Shown here one piece after another: positions 21,070 to 34,400 of a DNA stretch of 64,000 nucleotides. Under the pieces are notes generated by a model, which was not told where the DNA came from, searched no databases, and worked only from the letters and a program-made list of their open reading frames with translations. A program made the position numbers and the translations under genes. Position 1 is the first letter of the stretch; each line of letters starts with the position of its first letter. This stretch comes from Zonotrichia leucophrys gambelii (taxonomy: Eukaryota; Chordata; Aves; Passeriformes; Passerellidae), in contig NC_088171.1 of the NCBI RefSeq assembly GCF_028769735.1, positions 63,106,216 to 63,170,215 on the forward strand. Reading direction: 5' to 3'.

Positions 21070-22410
21070 GTAAAACCCCGAGTCGCCGTGCCCCGAGTGG
21101 AAGCCCAGTCCCGGCTCCTCCGCCTCGCCCTCGCAGACGCCTTGCTTGGCTTTGTCAGGGCAGTGGCGGGGTCCCCAGGGTGTCGCTCGGTGCTTTTCGG
21201 GGCTGCAGTGGGAAGGACAGGCGAGCGCTCACGGGGCTGCCGCGTTGGGATTGCATCCGTGGGAGGATAGGGTAGTTTCTTTACCTGGCTTCCTGGGGGA
21301 GTCGGAGGTACCCGGTATGGAGACAGAAGATCCCTGTTAGTCTTCTGGGTCTAGAAGTTGATTCTTGATTGACTGCTCAAAAAAGAAACTGTTGAGTAGG
21401 TAAGGATTTAGACTGTGTGTGCTGTTTTCAGAAATTTCCCTTGTGTGTAGGCTGTTAACAACTTGGTGTAACCTGTGGGGGAACAAAAAGCAGAATCTGG
21501 TTTTTATGCTACTGATATATTTTTTTTAATACGTAACTTTGTTTACTAGGCTTTAACCTATTTGCATTTGAAAAGGCTGTAATTGCTAGATCCTTTATTA
21601 ATTCAGTGTCATTCTGTGAAGTAGCCTATGAGAATATGCTAAAATAATCTTGAAATCTGGCATTTAGTTGTGATGCCCCAGTAAAGAATACCGTTGGAAA
21701 AAATCCAAAATACCAATGCACTAGACTGTAAAAATAGATCAGAACAGGAAAAGATTTCTTTCCTTTGAGGGAGTGTGGGGAAAGACAGGGAGGTGCAAGG
21801 GGAATAGTTGTGTTGTATGCTCGTGTGTTCAGTTACCTTGTATTCTTATCTGCTTGGTTACCTGTTGACTGCTCAAGTTCAATTGACCTGTTAAATGCAT
21901 TTAATGCCAAGGAGTGAGAAATCATTTGAAAATGGGGATAGAGATTTTCAACCTAGCACCTTCCTACTACTTAAGCCTTTTAAAAAAATTAGTTTTTACT
22001 CAGTTCATAATAATTATGAAGAAAATATAGTGTAAGAATATTATTTTTTTTGCAAAGGCAGAGTGTTATGCTTTTGTAGCTTTCCAGCAGAAAAGGCTGA
22101 GACGTTTTGTATTCTTTCATGTCCAAGGTGTGAAGGTGCTTCTCGCATTAACCCATGTACTAGAATATAGCAGTAATCACACCAGTTTATTTTAGATCCA
22201 ACTTGCATTGTCTTCAGAACCATTGTTGTGGCTAAAGTGCTGGTCTGCATCATGAAAGATCTGTGTTTGTTTCCTGCTTCTTTCAAAGATCTTTGTGTGA
22301 TCTTCTGTAAGTTGTGCTGCCTCTCTGGCTCTTAGCAGCTCATCTGTGAAATGGAAATCTTGGGGTTTTTTAAAAACTATTTTGTTTTAGAATGTATGTT
22401 TGTTTGTTTT

Positions 22411-22434
22411 TTCAATAAACAGGAGTTTATTGAA
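22411..22434. repeat. 10-bp palindrome with AATAAA on both strands
   Basis: TTCAATAAAC, the loop AGGA, then GTTTATTGAA. On the minus strand the second AATAAA-like arm is followed by an A-rich stretch (AAAAAACAAACAAACA-like, 22391-22410). This is the look of an old poly(A) tail after a poly(A) signal. Confidence 0.7.
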
Positions 22435-25400
22435 GTGTGTACATAGCTTCTGTCACAACACTGGTGTAAAAAGATTCAAAGTGAGTGGAATTGACAAGTA
22501 TGAAACATAAAATATACATAGAGTTTATAAAGCAAAACCAAAAATAAGATTAAAAAGTCACTATTTCAATAGACTCAAGAGACTAAGAGCCAGGTAGTTT
22601 AATGAAGATCTGGTAATGGGGCAATTTTGCTTGTTGTGCACATTGGCCTGCAGGTATTCAGTGAGAATGTGCAGTGACTGCCTTTTGAGAGCTTGTGTGT
22701 CCTGTGTTTATCAGGCTTTAATATCGATAAAATATATAAATTTTCTTGTTGGGAACTGGCTTCTGTTTCTATGTCAGGAGCCTTATGGGTGAGTTTTGGC
22801 GCTTGTGTGCGACCTCACCGTCGGCAGCTGCGCTGGCAAGGGATCGCTGTCCTGCCTGCAGCTCAGTGTGAGGCTGGAACTTGGCTGGCTGCTAACTTGT
22901 GTGTTTGAAACAACTGCCAGATGTGTTAGTGGAAAGAACAGGCAGAAATACGGATCAGAAGTAACTCTCATTAGTGCAAACACACAGTTTGGGTGCCTGC
23001 TTAATGGCAGACGTTGTGTGTAACCTGTCAAGATGCCAAATGGGCTTTCCAGTGCCTCGTGAACATCCTCACCTTTCCTTCAGTGCTAAACTGCAGTTTT
23101 GTTTTTTTTTTTTTACTCAATATAAATAATTTAATTTCTCATGATGAGGAATGGATTCTGTTCTTCTGTGTGTACCCACCATAGAGTGTCTGTATAAACT
23201 GGCTCTGAATTGCTGAGTAGTTGCTGCTTGTACTTGGATTGATGCCTTGGCAGGGTTAGAGATGTCAAACGGATTTTTGGTTTTCTTTGTGTAGCTTGTT
23301 TTTATATAGCTTAACTGGATTTTTCTTTCAGAGCAACCATGTCATTGCAAAAATGATTTAATTTGTTAGGGTGATTAATTGGTCTTTCTCTATTCTATGC
23401 ATTATTTTAATATTCTGTTTAGTCTTACCTTTCCCTTTTTGCGTTTTATCTTTTTATATGGAAATTTCCCTTTTCTAGCTGAATGGAAGTACAAGTTTGT
23501 GCTGCATTTTGGAATAAGTAGCCTTCTAAAGCAAATTTGGTTTCCAGGGCTGCTTTTTTAATTCAGCTGAAGCCAAGAGACTATAGGGTGTAGGGAGTAG
23601 AATTCAAGACCGTGCTCTTTATTTGCTTTGTTCTCTCAGATATAATTTAAAAGCTACTGACAGAATTTTCTAAAGTAAAATTAGGTAACTCTTTAATAAC
23701 TATAAAATTATAAAAATTTGCTCTTGGAAGAACATCCAAGGTTAGTTAAATCAGATTTTACTAGCTTTTTCTAGGCTGTACGGAGTTTTTGAATTAAATC
23801 TAAATTCAGTTGCATTATTTTAATTAATCTTTAGGCACTATTAAGGATAGTTCTGAAGGATTTTAGATGGGCAAGTAATGCTAGTTTTACAGGTGATGTA
23901 AAAGGCCTAAAATCCCAGACAGTGCTGTCATTTGTCCAACTTTCATTATGTATTAGAGGTAAAGTTGTAACCATAAATTAGAACAGGATTCTGACTGCGT
24001 CTTCTAACTGCTAGACCACACAGCACTCACACGGTAACAAACACAGCTACAAAATAGTAATTGTTATTGAATGCAAGTGTTCTGTCTTTTTATAAGCAAC
24101 AGGCCTGCTGTTGCCCACAGGCACATGACTTCCAGTGTTCTAAACTAATGAAGGAGGAAAACCAGAACATAGTAAAACTGAACAGTCAGTCTGAAAGGCA
24201 CAGGAAAATCTTTATTGACTGAAATAATAGGAGACAGAGTTCAAAAAGGAATGGTTTTCATTAACTGCTATCAGGTATAATCTCTGGTGCTGGCAAAGTA
24301 TTGGAAGTTCGTTGTTGGACTTCATACCTTTAACCCATGTTTTACTTTTACTGGTAGCAGTAGTTTCCTTTATATGTGCTGAAGTGTACTTGTGTGTTCT
24401 TTTAGTTACCACTCATGTCTCTCAGGCATTTCCTTCCCAAACCAATATAGATTGCCATTTCTTCCCAAGAAGAAAGTTTCTGGGAGCTCTGATTTTTGTC
24501 CTGTCTTTACCTAGCAGCCTGAATTTCCTTTCTCAAAGTACTCTCTTCACAGAAAAAAAACCTATTGTAACTTCTAGTCTTTTAGAAATGAGTATTATGT
24601 TTCAAAGCCAATTGAATACATCCTGTTGTCCTGCTATAAATGTTTGTATTTGGTTGTTGGCAACAAGGTGCCGTATTAAAATGTAACTATGAGATAATTA
24701 CAGAGCCACAGACAATCCTGCAAAATGATTGAGCAATTTTTTACAATAGAGATTTCACATCTCTATATCTACTAAAGATCTGACTTTACATTATGGATGT
24801 TGTTTTTCAGTAGGACAAATGAGGTCTTGCTGGGTTGGTTTCTCCTCTGTTTCTGATTGTTAAAATATGTTTTCCTTCTTTCCTTCCTTTTCTTTCAGCT
24901 ACACTTTCTAACACATAGGATCTGAAAAGTTTTATTTTAGCTCTCTGATAACAGTTCTTCAAGACATTTTTCCTTTAGTAAGCAAAATATTTGTCTTGAC
25001 AGAAATAAACAAGGAACCATGGAAACAGTAGAACTGAAATGCTATTTCATCTGTAGTTTTAACTGAAACACAAATTCGTTTATTGGGCAATTCATTCCAT
25101 TAGAGCAAACTTTGCCTTAATAAAAATCTCAGAGCAGAAAATAAGAAGTCCTCAGACTGTAGAGCTGAACTCAAAATCTCACTTTTTCTGAAAGTATCTT
25201 TCTTGCCTGTCTTAACTTTTAAAAAATCCCCACCATGCTATGACTTGTTTGTTCTGTCCTCTTCCATCCTCATTTTGATAAGACAAGTAGCACCAAAGCC
25301 CAATTCTACTTAAAAAACCCCTCTTCTTATAGTGCTAAATGACTGAAGATTCCAGAATACATGGGGGCTTTCTTGTTTTTTTCATAGGTTTAAGCTCTTT

Positions 25401-28400
25401 AATAAAATAAATAGCTGGGAACAGATGTGTATCTTGAGTTTATCTAGTTTTTGTAGGTCATAATACTTTCAAAGATTAATATCTGAAGCACAGATTTCAT
25501 CCCTAGGCAGCTTGTCCTAAAACTGTTGTTTCCAGAAAACAGCTGTTGCACCTTCTGCTTTGGAGAGAACATGATTTTGGATGGTCTTTAGTACACCGTC
25601 CTTCCCTTGATGGTTGCAGTACTTGATGGTTTTTGATATCTTGCTTTGAGTAGCATCAGAGGTGAGAGAAGAGCGCTGTTGGAGGCCTTCATGATAATAG
25701 GAACTTTTTCAAACTGAAACTTCTGGAAGCTGAAATAGGACAGCTGCTAAATAGTTCTGTATCTGAAGGAATGACTGGCCAGACCACGCCTTTGATGTGT
25801 GCACTTCAAATTATCACCTGTCAGAGGTGGATCATAAAATAGTAGAAGGCAGCAACTTTTATCTTTGCAGGAAATTGTAAAAGTAATCTGACTTTGACCT
25901 GTGTAACTTTCCTGTTAGACATCAGTGTTCAGGATGTGAACTGTTAGCTTTGAACCTTGGCAGAGAAGATGGATTTGAATTATGTGTGGTTGGAAAATGT
26001 CATTTTGGGAGCTACATTTGCATTGCTTTAATCCATTCATGCCTCAGATGCAACACTAGTTGCAGTTCCTTGAAACTGCTGTTCTAAAATTCAGTGTAAT
26101 TTGGAACACAATGAGACACAGACTTGTAGCCCAAAATACTGTATGGTACGGCTCTTGGTTCTTCATGAGGTGGCCTGAACTGTGAGTAAATGCAACATCC
26201 ATTATTTTAATATGTTTATAAAATCCATACTGCTGATTGGACCTTGTGATTTGCTCTTTAAGTGTGATTCCTAGAGGAAACTACTGTTGAAAGCTGTTGG
26301 GATCACGGGTAAGCAGCCTGTAGTTTGTAGCTGGCAAAATTTCAGAATAAAAATAGATAGCACGTTTGAGGAGAAAGAAAACTGTTCTTTGAATGACCAT
26401 GTTTAGGCAATTGTTGCTTTGTAGCTATTCTGTACTTTTGGACTACTGAGTGTTGTGTTCAAATGTTTCTGAGTAGAACATAGTTGAATGAGGTGCAGCT
26501 TCAAACCTGCCCAGTTTTTCTCTTTTGCTATGTTCAAAGTACCTATGCTGTGGGACAGGAAAATATGTGTAAAAAGATCAGTAGGCCTATAGATGTGCTT
26601 AGCTTCTGTGTTTAGAAGGTACAGCTGTGCATGCATATGTTTATTTCTGCAGCCAGGGGTGTTTTTGAACTCTGGGTTACTAGTCACTACACCTTGCATA
26701 TGTTGTCTATTGAAATGAAATATGAATTTTAAAAAATTGCAGCTCTCTTAAAACAGAGGAGGATTTTTGTCCATTTTGGGGGGGTGTAAGGCCTAAAGAA
26801 GAAAGTTTTATTTTCACCTCCTTACCCTCTTAGTGTAAACAGAGACAGTTGTCTTGTTTTGAAAACAAGATTCTCTGTTCTGTTGTGCGTCTAGTAGGTT
26901 TATTAAATGTGCACATGCTAAGACTCCAGACTTCAAATTCACTGTACTTTGATAGTTAAAAAATTAGAGTTAAATGGTGCTTGTAAACATGGTGTAACCC
27001 AGGTGTGGGTTAGATTCCAGGTACTTCAGGAAGTGCTTTAGAAGTGCTGGTGCTGCAGAACATGAGCTCAGGGAGCAGCAATGCTCACCCAGCTGCCCTT
27101 CCGTGCAGCTCTGTGTGCCAGCAGAGCTGGGGTGTGAATCTTGGCACAAAGCGTCAGGGACAAAGCGAATCCTTCTCAGTCTGATCAGGCCTGCAGGGCA
27201 GCATGTGCAGGCAGGCAGCTGCTGTTCAGGCATTCAGCATGGTGCTACTTCTCGTAGTAAGATTAGAGCTAAATCTTTAAATTGACAAATGCACTTGTTG
27301 CTGTTGTGTTTGAGACTTTACCAGATTTAAACTCCTGTGCTCCTCTGGTGCAGACCGAGTAGTGGTGGCTGCCTCTGGCTGCAGTGCCAGTGTCTCCTGC
27401 ACAGACACGCTGTCCTTAATGATGAGAAAGTACTGCAGTGCCTTTGCTTATTTGGCCTGCCCTGGGCATGGTTTGAATCTATTAATGGAAACAATTACTG
27501 CCTGCTCTAGCGAGATGCCAACAGCTTGTGCAGATGCTGTTGCTTAACTGAGTAATTTCTCTGGTTGTTTGATATTTGGGGAGAATTTCTGTTACTGGTG
27601 GCAGACTGAAGAAGGCTCTTTAAGGAAGTGTTAAGTGTTGGCTGGAGACAGTGAGTGCAGCCCACAACAAAAAGGTCCCTGCTGTGCAATGATGTGCACC
27701 ACAGGACTCAACTCTTGAATTAACTTGTGTCCCAAAGCACCAAGTTAACTAAAACAGTTGTGTCCTTGCCTGGAATTAATTTTGTTCTGTGTGTTACAAG
27801 AGGCAGTACAAGGGCGATAAGTTTGTCTAGCCAGTACCTGACTTTGTATGTTGATGTGAAATTGGTCATTAGAGTGTGAGGTCTGATGGAGCTTGATTGT
27901 GTGTGCCTTTGTGGTTCTTCTCTGTGTAGCTTGAGACTGATGTTTGCTGGGGGCTGATAGAGAAGCTCAGTAAGTTATCTTAGAAATGAAGGTCAACCAG
28001 AAAAATGCATTGCTGACAGGAGTTGAAAATCAATGACTTCAGCTCAAGATATCCATGTTGATGAAGAGCAGGAGTTACACAAGCTGTTTTCAATGCCAGA
28101 GGAGAGTGTCCCTTTATGTAATTTCTCATTTTGGGAGAAAAGTGAGTAAGTGGCTTTCTTATGTTGTGCTTCGTTAGTGTTATCATCTGTAATTCTGGCC
28201 TTTTTTTTAATGATAGTTGCCTTCTAATATAAAATTATTAGTTAAAAACCCCAACCCTCAACCATCAAAAGATCTATTAATTCATAATCATATCCTTAAC
28301 TAGTATATTTTGTAGTTACCAGCCACACCCATAATTTGGCATTTTGTTACATCCTAAATAGTGACATCCTGTAGAAATATTCCTACATCATCTTTGGATA

Positions 28401-31400
28401 ATTTGAAGCTAATGGCTTGTAAGGTGGAACTTTTTCAATAGGAGGCAATTTGAATGTTTTGTCTCATTTCACTTGGATCACCATAGGGAAATCTGTAGTA
28501 ACAGCCCCTCATGAAGTCCCTGGCAGCTTATCATCCTATAGTGACTTATTTAAGTGTTATAACTCAGGACAGAAATTTATACCACAACTTCTGTTTTGAC
28601 GAGTTAACCCATGAATACATTTTGGTGTTTATTAATGGTACAGCGCTTATTTTGAGGTGCATCACTCAGCAGAGCAGTGGAAAGATGTGTCTGAAACATT
28701 TGAGTGCTTGTGTTAGTGCATGGTACCTAGCATGGTTAATGATGCTGCTGCAGTTGGGTGCTGAGAGGCTCCTTGTGTGCTAGCAGCAGGTTCTCTACTC
28801 AGCTGTTTCTTAAAAACTGGTCTGCACTAAGCCTGTGCTGCAGTAACAGCGTAGACAGCGGGCTAGTAGTGACTGGAGATTCATGGTGTCACTGCATCTT
28901 CTTTTTGCAGTGTGTATGTATATTCCAAGAATTTTAAGCATTTCATAAACATGAATCAAAGCAGCTGCTGTGGCTGGAATGGCGTGCTTATCTCTGCATG
29001 TACTTAAGGAGATACTGCTCCATATGTTTCAAAAAGTGCCAGGGTGTATTGTGAACTGTAAACTTTCTATAAAGAAACTCGATGCTTTGTTTTTAAAACA
29101 CATTGCTGAAAATGTCAACACTTGAATATTTTTTCCTGAAATTTCTTTGTATTAGAGAATATTTTAGGCTTACAAGTACAATGGAAAAAATACACATCAT
29201 ATTTTATTTATTGAGCTTACATTTCAGTTTATTCCACAGTCTCTTTTCAAACACAAATGTCAACCCAATTAAATAGTGTGTGAAAGCCTCTAGCCAAGAT
29301 TATATTTTCTTCTAGTGTAAGGCTTTAAAATTCTGAATCTGTCTCTTGAACTACTGCAATAACTTTTCTAGTGTTAAATACTAGTATGTGGAACAGTCTG
29401 TTTTGCTTAATAATTCTTACATGATGACAAGGAACAGCAGATCTTAGATAAAAAACTGGAGGATTTGATACTTCTCATGTGGTTTCCCCTTTCTGTCTGA
29501 CTTCGTTATTGAAATCATGTCCAATGTAGCTGAGGTGGCCTTTCATAAACCTTAATTCTTTCAGAGAGCTGAAGCAAAAAGGATCATGTGAGGTTGAAGG
29601 GCAATTTATCTGCGAAATAAATTGACTTGTATGCTTACTGGTACTGTCTGCAATGTAATTTTTAAATCTTCAGAGTTCTTATTCTTGTTGAATATTTACT
29701 TTAAATTCAGTTTTACTTTGTGATTCAAAAGTGCAGACTTGTTTTACAGTTGACAAGCTTTTGCAAAAGATAAATCAACAGAGCATTCCAGTGGAGGCAC
29801 AGAGCTGGTGGAAGTTCTCTACTGGCAAAGCTGCCTTGTGGCCCTGAATGAGCAGCGTCCCGTTCTGCTTTGGAAAGTTTCTTTGTCAGCATCTATCAAT
29901 GTGAGTTTTTAGATACACAGTGAGTCTGCAGTGTCCAGGCTTGTTTTGGCTCAGCAGTGCCACCTCCCTGAATGATGCAAGTCCTAAACATTTTGATGAG
30001 TTTTGGTATTTTTTTCCTTCCAGTCATACTGCGTTGTCATTCTTTATTTTGAGATACTTCTCAATTTCTTTTCAACTTCAATTACACTTTCAGATAATTT
30101 TATCTGGCAAAATCAGACTGAAATAGAAACTGGCTATTTGGTAAAACAGAGAAACATTCATTTATTCACTACATGTAGCTGGAGACATTAATACATTACT
30201 TATGTATCCTCTGAGTGCTCCGCAACAAGTAGTTGAGTTTGAATATGTTTTTTTAAGAGACCTCTGCAGTTATGTAAGGGAGTAAGAGCAAAATGTATTT
30301 GCAGACCTCCTTCACTTTGCTGTTTTATTACATTGAGATAAACATATGGTTCTGGAAGTTTTGTTTTAAGTGTGTAATGGGCCATCATCCCAACACTTGT
30401 GTTTTTCTGTTTTGGAGCTTCTTTCTGGGTCCACAGCAGATATACTATTCTGAAGCAAACTCTCTGGAAGACAAGTACTTTTCATAGTGCCCATGACATT
30501 TAAAAAGAAGGAATTTTTGGATAGTTCTAATTCTTCCAGTGTAAAACTAATGCTTGTACCTGCATTTTTGATAGGAGTGCCCTTGAGAATTGCTGCTTCA
30601 GGGTCTGCAGAGAAACTGACACATAAGGTAACCCAAGAGATGGCTTGTTAATGGATTTGCTGCTGATGTAGTAGAATATATGGGCAAAGGATACTTGGGA
30701 ACCAGGACAGTGAAAAGCAAAAGAGAGCTGAAGAAATGTTTGTCCAACAACATGATGAAACTCCTTAAAATACCTGTTGGAGAAAATCAAACCGGCCAAC
30801 AACTTCTCCTGCCTCCCCCTGCCCCAAAAGAAAAAAAAAAAAGCTTCTTTTCATCCTCCTGAAAACCTGGCATTCTCTGGGGTGGTACTAGTCTTCATGG
30901 GTGTTCTGGTTGAGATCCAAGTTGAAAACAAAAAGGAAAATCAGTTATTGTAAACAGACCATTGAACACTGGGTAGCTTGCTATGTAGCTTCCTTGTCAA
31001 GAGCTTCCAAGTCCTTAGAATGTTTATTGTTTGAGGTGTTTATAACATTGTAGCTAAGTCCATGGCATGTTTTAGTGCATGGCTATAATCCATATTTTAA
31101 CACTGAATTTTTACTGTTTATTACATTAAATGTCATGGATGAGAACCTTTTAAAATTGACTGTGAAGTAATCTAATGGGAGACAACTTGTGTGTCCATCG
31201 AAAGGAAGATGAAGTGTGTTTGAAGATGAGCATTTAAGTGCTCTCCTCAGGTCCCTTTCAATGGATTAGTAACTTGAATCTTTTAATAAATTTGGTAGAT
31301 TTCTGTCTCTCTTAGCATTGCAGTTCCATGATTGGATTCCTCTACTGTCAGAATTGCTGGGTGCTGAAAGAGGGAGATGTCTGACTTCCACATGGTGAAA

Positions 31401-34400
31401 GTTAGAAATTAGCTCTTGACAGTTCTATTTTCAAGTTCTCAGCAGGGTGTGGTGGATGAGTACTGAACCAGGATAGATGTCAGTCTAATCTCTCCTTCCT
31501 TGTTTGCTCCTTGGGGCATCCTGCATCCTCTCAAGTTGCTCTTGAAGTTTCAGTTTGCAGTTGTGAATGTGACAGTGGCACTCTTTTTGTCAGAAATGCT
31601 GATGCTGTCCTTGCTGCCATCTACACTCACAGATAGAAGTTATGTGTGTGCTCTGAGGAATGTGGTGTACCTCTGTTTGGAATTTCAGGATGTCCTCTTG
31701 CACCTTTGGGCTAGTTGAAACCCAGAAATACAGATTGGCAGTGCTGAGCAGGCTGAATGCCCTTAGTGTTTTGCAACAAGTGTATTTTCTAAGTTATGGT
31801 TCTTTTGACCTGTACTAAATGGTGGCTATTTCAGAATTTCTTACCTGAATGAGGAAGAAATCCAGGGCTCATGTGCAAGATAGATCAAACAGACTTTGAA
31901 AACACTCTTGTACTCACATGACCAAGATGTGAAACTAGTTTTATTTAAACCTGTCTAAATCAAATTGATCTTAATCTGTCATCCTTTGTCTAGGAGGTTG
32001 TTGTAGGATGACTTCTGAAGGATCTCATGGTTCAAATGTTTATCTCAAGGTATGGGCATCTTCATCATGGTTCAAAAAAGAGAGGCAGATGAGCTTGCCT
32101 TTGCTCAGGTGGAAAAGGGAAAGTAAATGCTGGGTCTTTGTGGACTCTGAAACGGGATATTATAAAAGGAATTGCAGAACTGAATTTTGAGTGAGGAATT
32201 TTTCATTAGCAATGTGTAGCAAGGAAAGAAAGTAGAAATACTGGCAATAAGCAGTTGTTGTGTAAGAAATGAAAATAAATCTCGCTAATTTTATTAATTT
32301 CAAGAAACATTTGGAAGTGATGAGTCTGACAGCCTGCTGATTAGTGGCTGTAACAAGCAATGTCAGAGTTGAGTGAGCTTAAAGTAAGTGTTTGATTTGA
32401 CTAGGAAACTTGCACATTTTTTCCCAAATAATGGTGGAAATATTTCATATTTTAAATATTTTTGTAGTTATCATTCTACTTTGCTTCCAAAATAGAAGTT
32501 ATAAATTCCCTGCAGAACTTCTCCTCTGGAGCAAAGGAAGGAGCAAAGGCTGCTTTGTGTTGGTCTCCTATGGCATTTTTGGTTGGTTGGGGTTATTTTT
32601 GTAGTATTTTTCTCTTTAAGTACTGTTAATTGAAAATTGTTTGAAATAGGATACCTGCCTTAGCTGCTGCTTCTCTTGTAGCATGCTCTTTCAGTTTCAT
32701 GTCTCAGTTTGCAGGTGTAGTAGATGAAAATAAATTAGGCTGGTGTGGAATTACTGATCAAACAACATGTCTTAGCCTTTTTTTTTTTCGGTAGAATGGC
32801 TATTTAGGCAAAAAAGGAAACAGCTGATTCCTTATTACACTGAAAATTGAGGGTTGCTCTGACTTAAAATACTAGTGATGATGGTCAAAGTGGGAAAGCT
32901 ACACTGAAGAATCAGTGTGATAAACATTTAATTTTTGAGCTTAATGCTGTGTTCAAACCTGAGTTTTGTTTGCAGTATTATTCCTTACCTACTTTGCTCC
33001 TTCACATTGTTATCCTAGTGTTACTAACCCAGAACTGCTGACCTCATTAATGCTGCTCCCTAATTAATGCAATCCTTATCAGAGCTCAGGACCTGTGTGC
33101 CCTTTCATATGACTTTTCAGGGTGTTTCAGACTGATCTGCTTCCTCAGAGTCTTTCTTGTTCCTTAATAAATGGCTTCTCATTCTCTTCTAAGGATTTTT
33201 GTCAACTTTTTGAGAGACCACATGTAATTGTGCTTTATTTCTGGCTTGTTTTGTGTAACTCTATTCACTATGCAGGCAGATCCCTGAGTAGATAATTTAG
33301 GCCGTGGGTTATTTATGGCAGAGATAATTAGCTGAGTTGCAGCTCCTGAAACAGAAGAATTGCGGCTCATTGTCGTGGAAGTTTAGCTGATAAGCTTTGT
33401 GGGGCCTCAGCTCCTCCCTGATGTTCAGAGTCACCTCAGGAGACTCAGTGCTGCACTCCCACTGTCTGGGTGTCTGGCAAAGCTTCCACAGTCTGTGCTG
33501 CCCCTTCTGTACCTGGTGTTTGTGGCAGTCTTGGAGTCAAGAGCAGTGCCAGGGACAGGAAAAGGCAAAAGGTAGCTGGGTGTGGGCCTCCACTGCTGCT
33601 CTCCTGGTTGAGGTGCAGTGCAGGATGAACACGTGTGCAGGTAACAAGGCAGAACCGATGGGGAGTCTCCTAAACTCGTGTGTGAGGACTGGCTCTATAG
33701 AGCTATCTAATGGACACCATGGTTTTGATTTGGTGTTTGGGGATACCTCAACATGCAATACCACAACATGCCTCTGAGTGTACACTCTGTTGTCTGGGAT
33801 TTTCTGTTTCCAGAGTGGTTCAGCCTAGTCCCATCATGTGTGGTAGAGCTGGGTGCACACAGATGGTACTAAATGGAACTATAAAGCTGTGTCTTAAGTA
33901 GTATTTAAAGTATTTTGTTGAATACCAATGAAGTGGTTGATATACTTTGCCAAAAAGTGGAGTAACACTCACAGATTGATTTAAATACACCTGTTGACCT
34001 TACTGATTGAGCTGAATGTTAATTTTAAAGCACAGTTATTTGCAGTATCAGGAGGAAAACAATCATCCAGGTGGAATACATTTTTCATGGTTCTCTCTTT
34101 CTGTGAAGGAGACTTTCCATTGTGTAACTGCAATGCAGCATCACTGGTGTACACTTCATATCCTGGTGCAGAATCCCAGAATTCCCGTTTTAGCTGCCTC
34201 TGAGTGGGTGCCAGCACAGGCCATAGGCTCTGCTGCAGTCTCTGGGTCAGCATGCAGGGATCTGGGCCCAGTAGCCAGGCCTGACTTATCACCCTGCAGG
34301 CTAAACTAAGTACTGTAATTTCTGTGCAAGCAGATCCATAGATAAAGTTTATGCTTTTTTCTGTTCTCCTCAAGTTTAACTTCTGCCTTTTTCTTCCCTT

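Larger units (their letters stand above)
20060..21270. promoter_or_regulatory. KIF13A: KIF13A promoter CpG island
   Basis: Dense G+C and CpG begin near 20060 and span the leader, exon 1, the short intron 1, exon 2 and the start of intron 2. The AT-rich flanks on either side make the borders clear. No TATA box was seen near the start codon. It contains a YY1-like element and two upstream ORFs, listed separately. The long open frames on both strands here come from the lack of A+T-rich stop codons. Confidence 0.88.

Noticed and set aside
24868..24900. Strong pyrimidine tract plus CAG, like a splice acceptor
   Set aside because: No following exon codes for KIF13A residues and stops come quickly; exon 2 joins directly in phase to the microexon.
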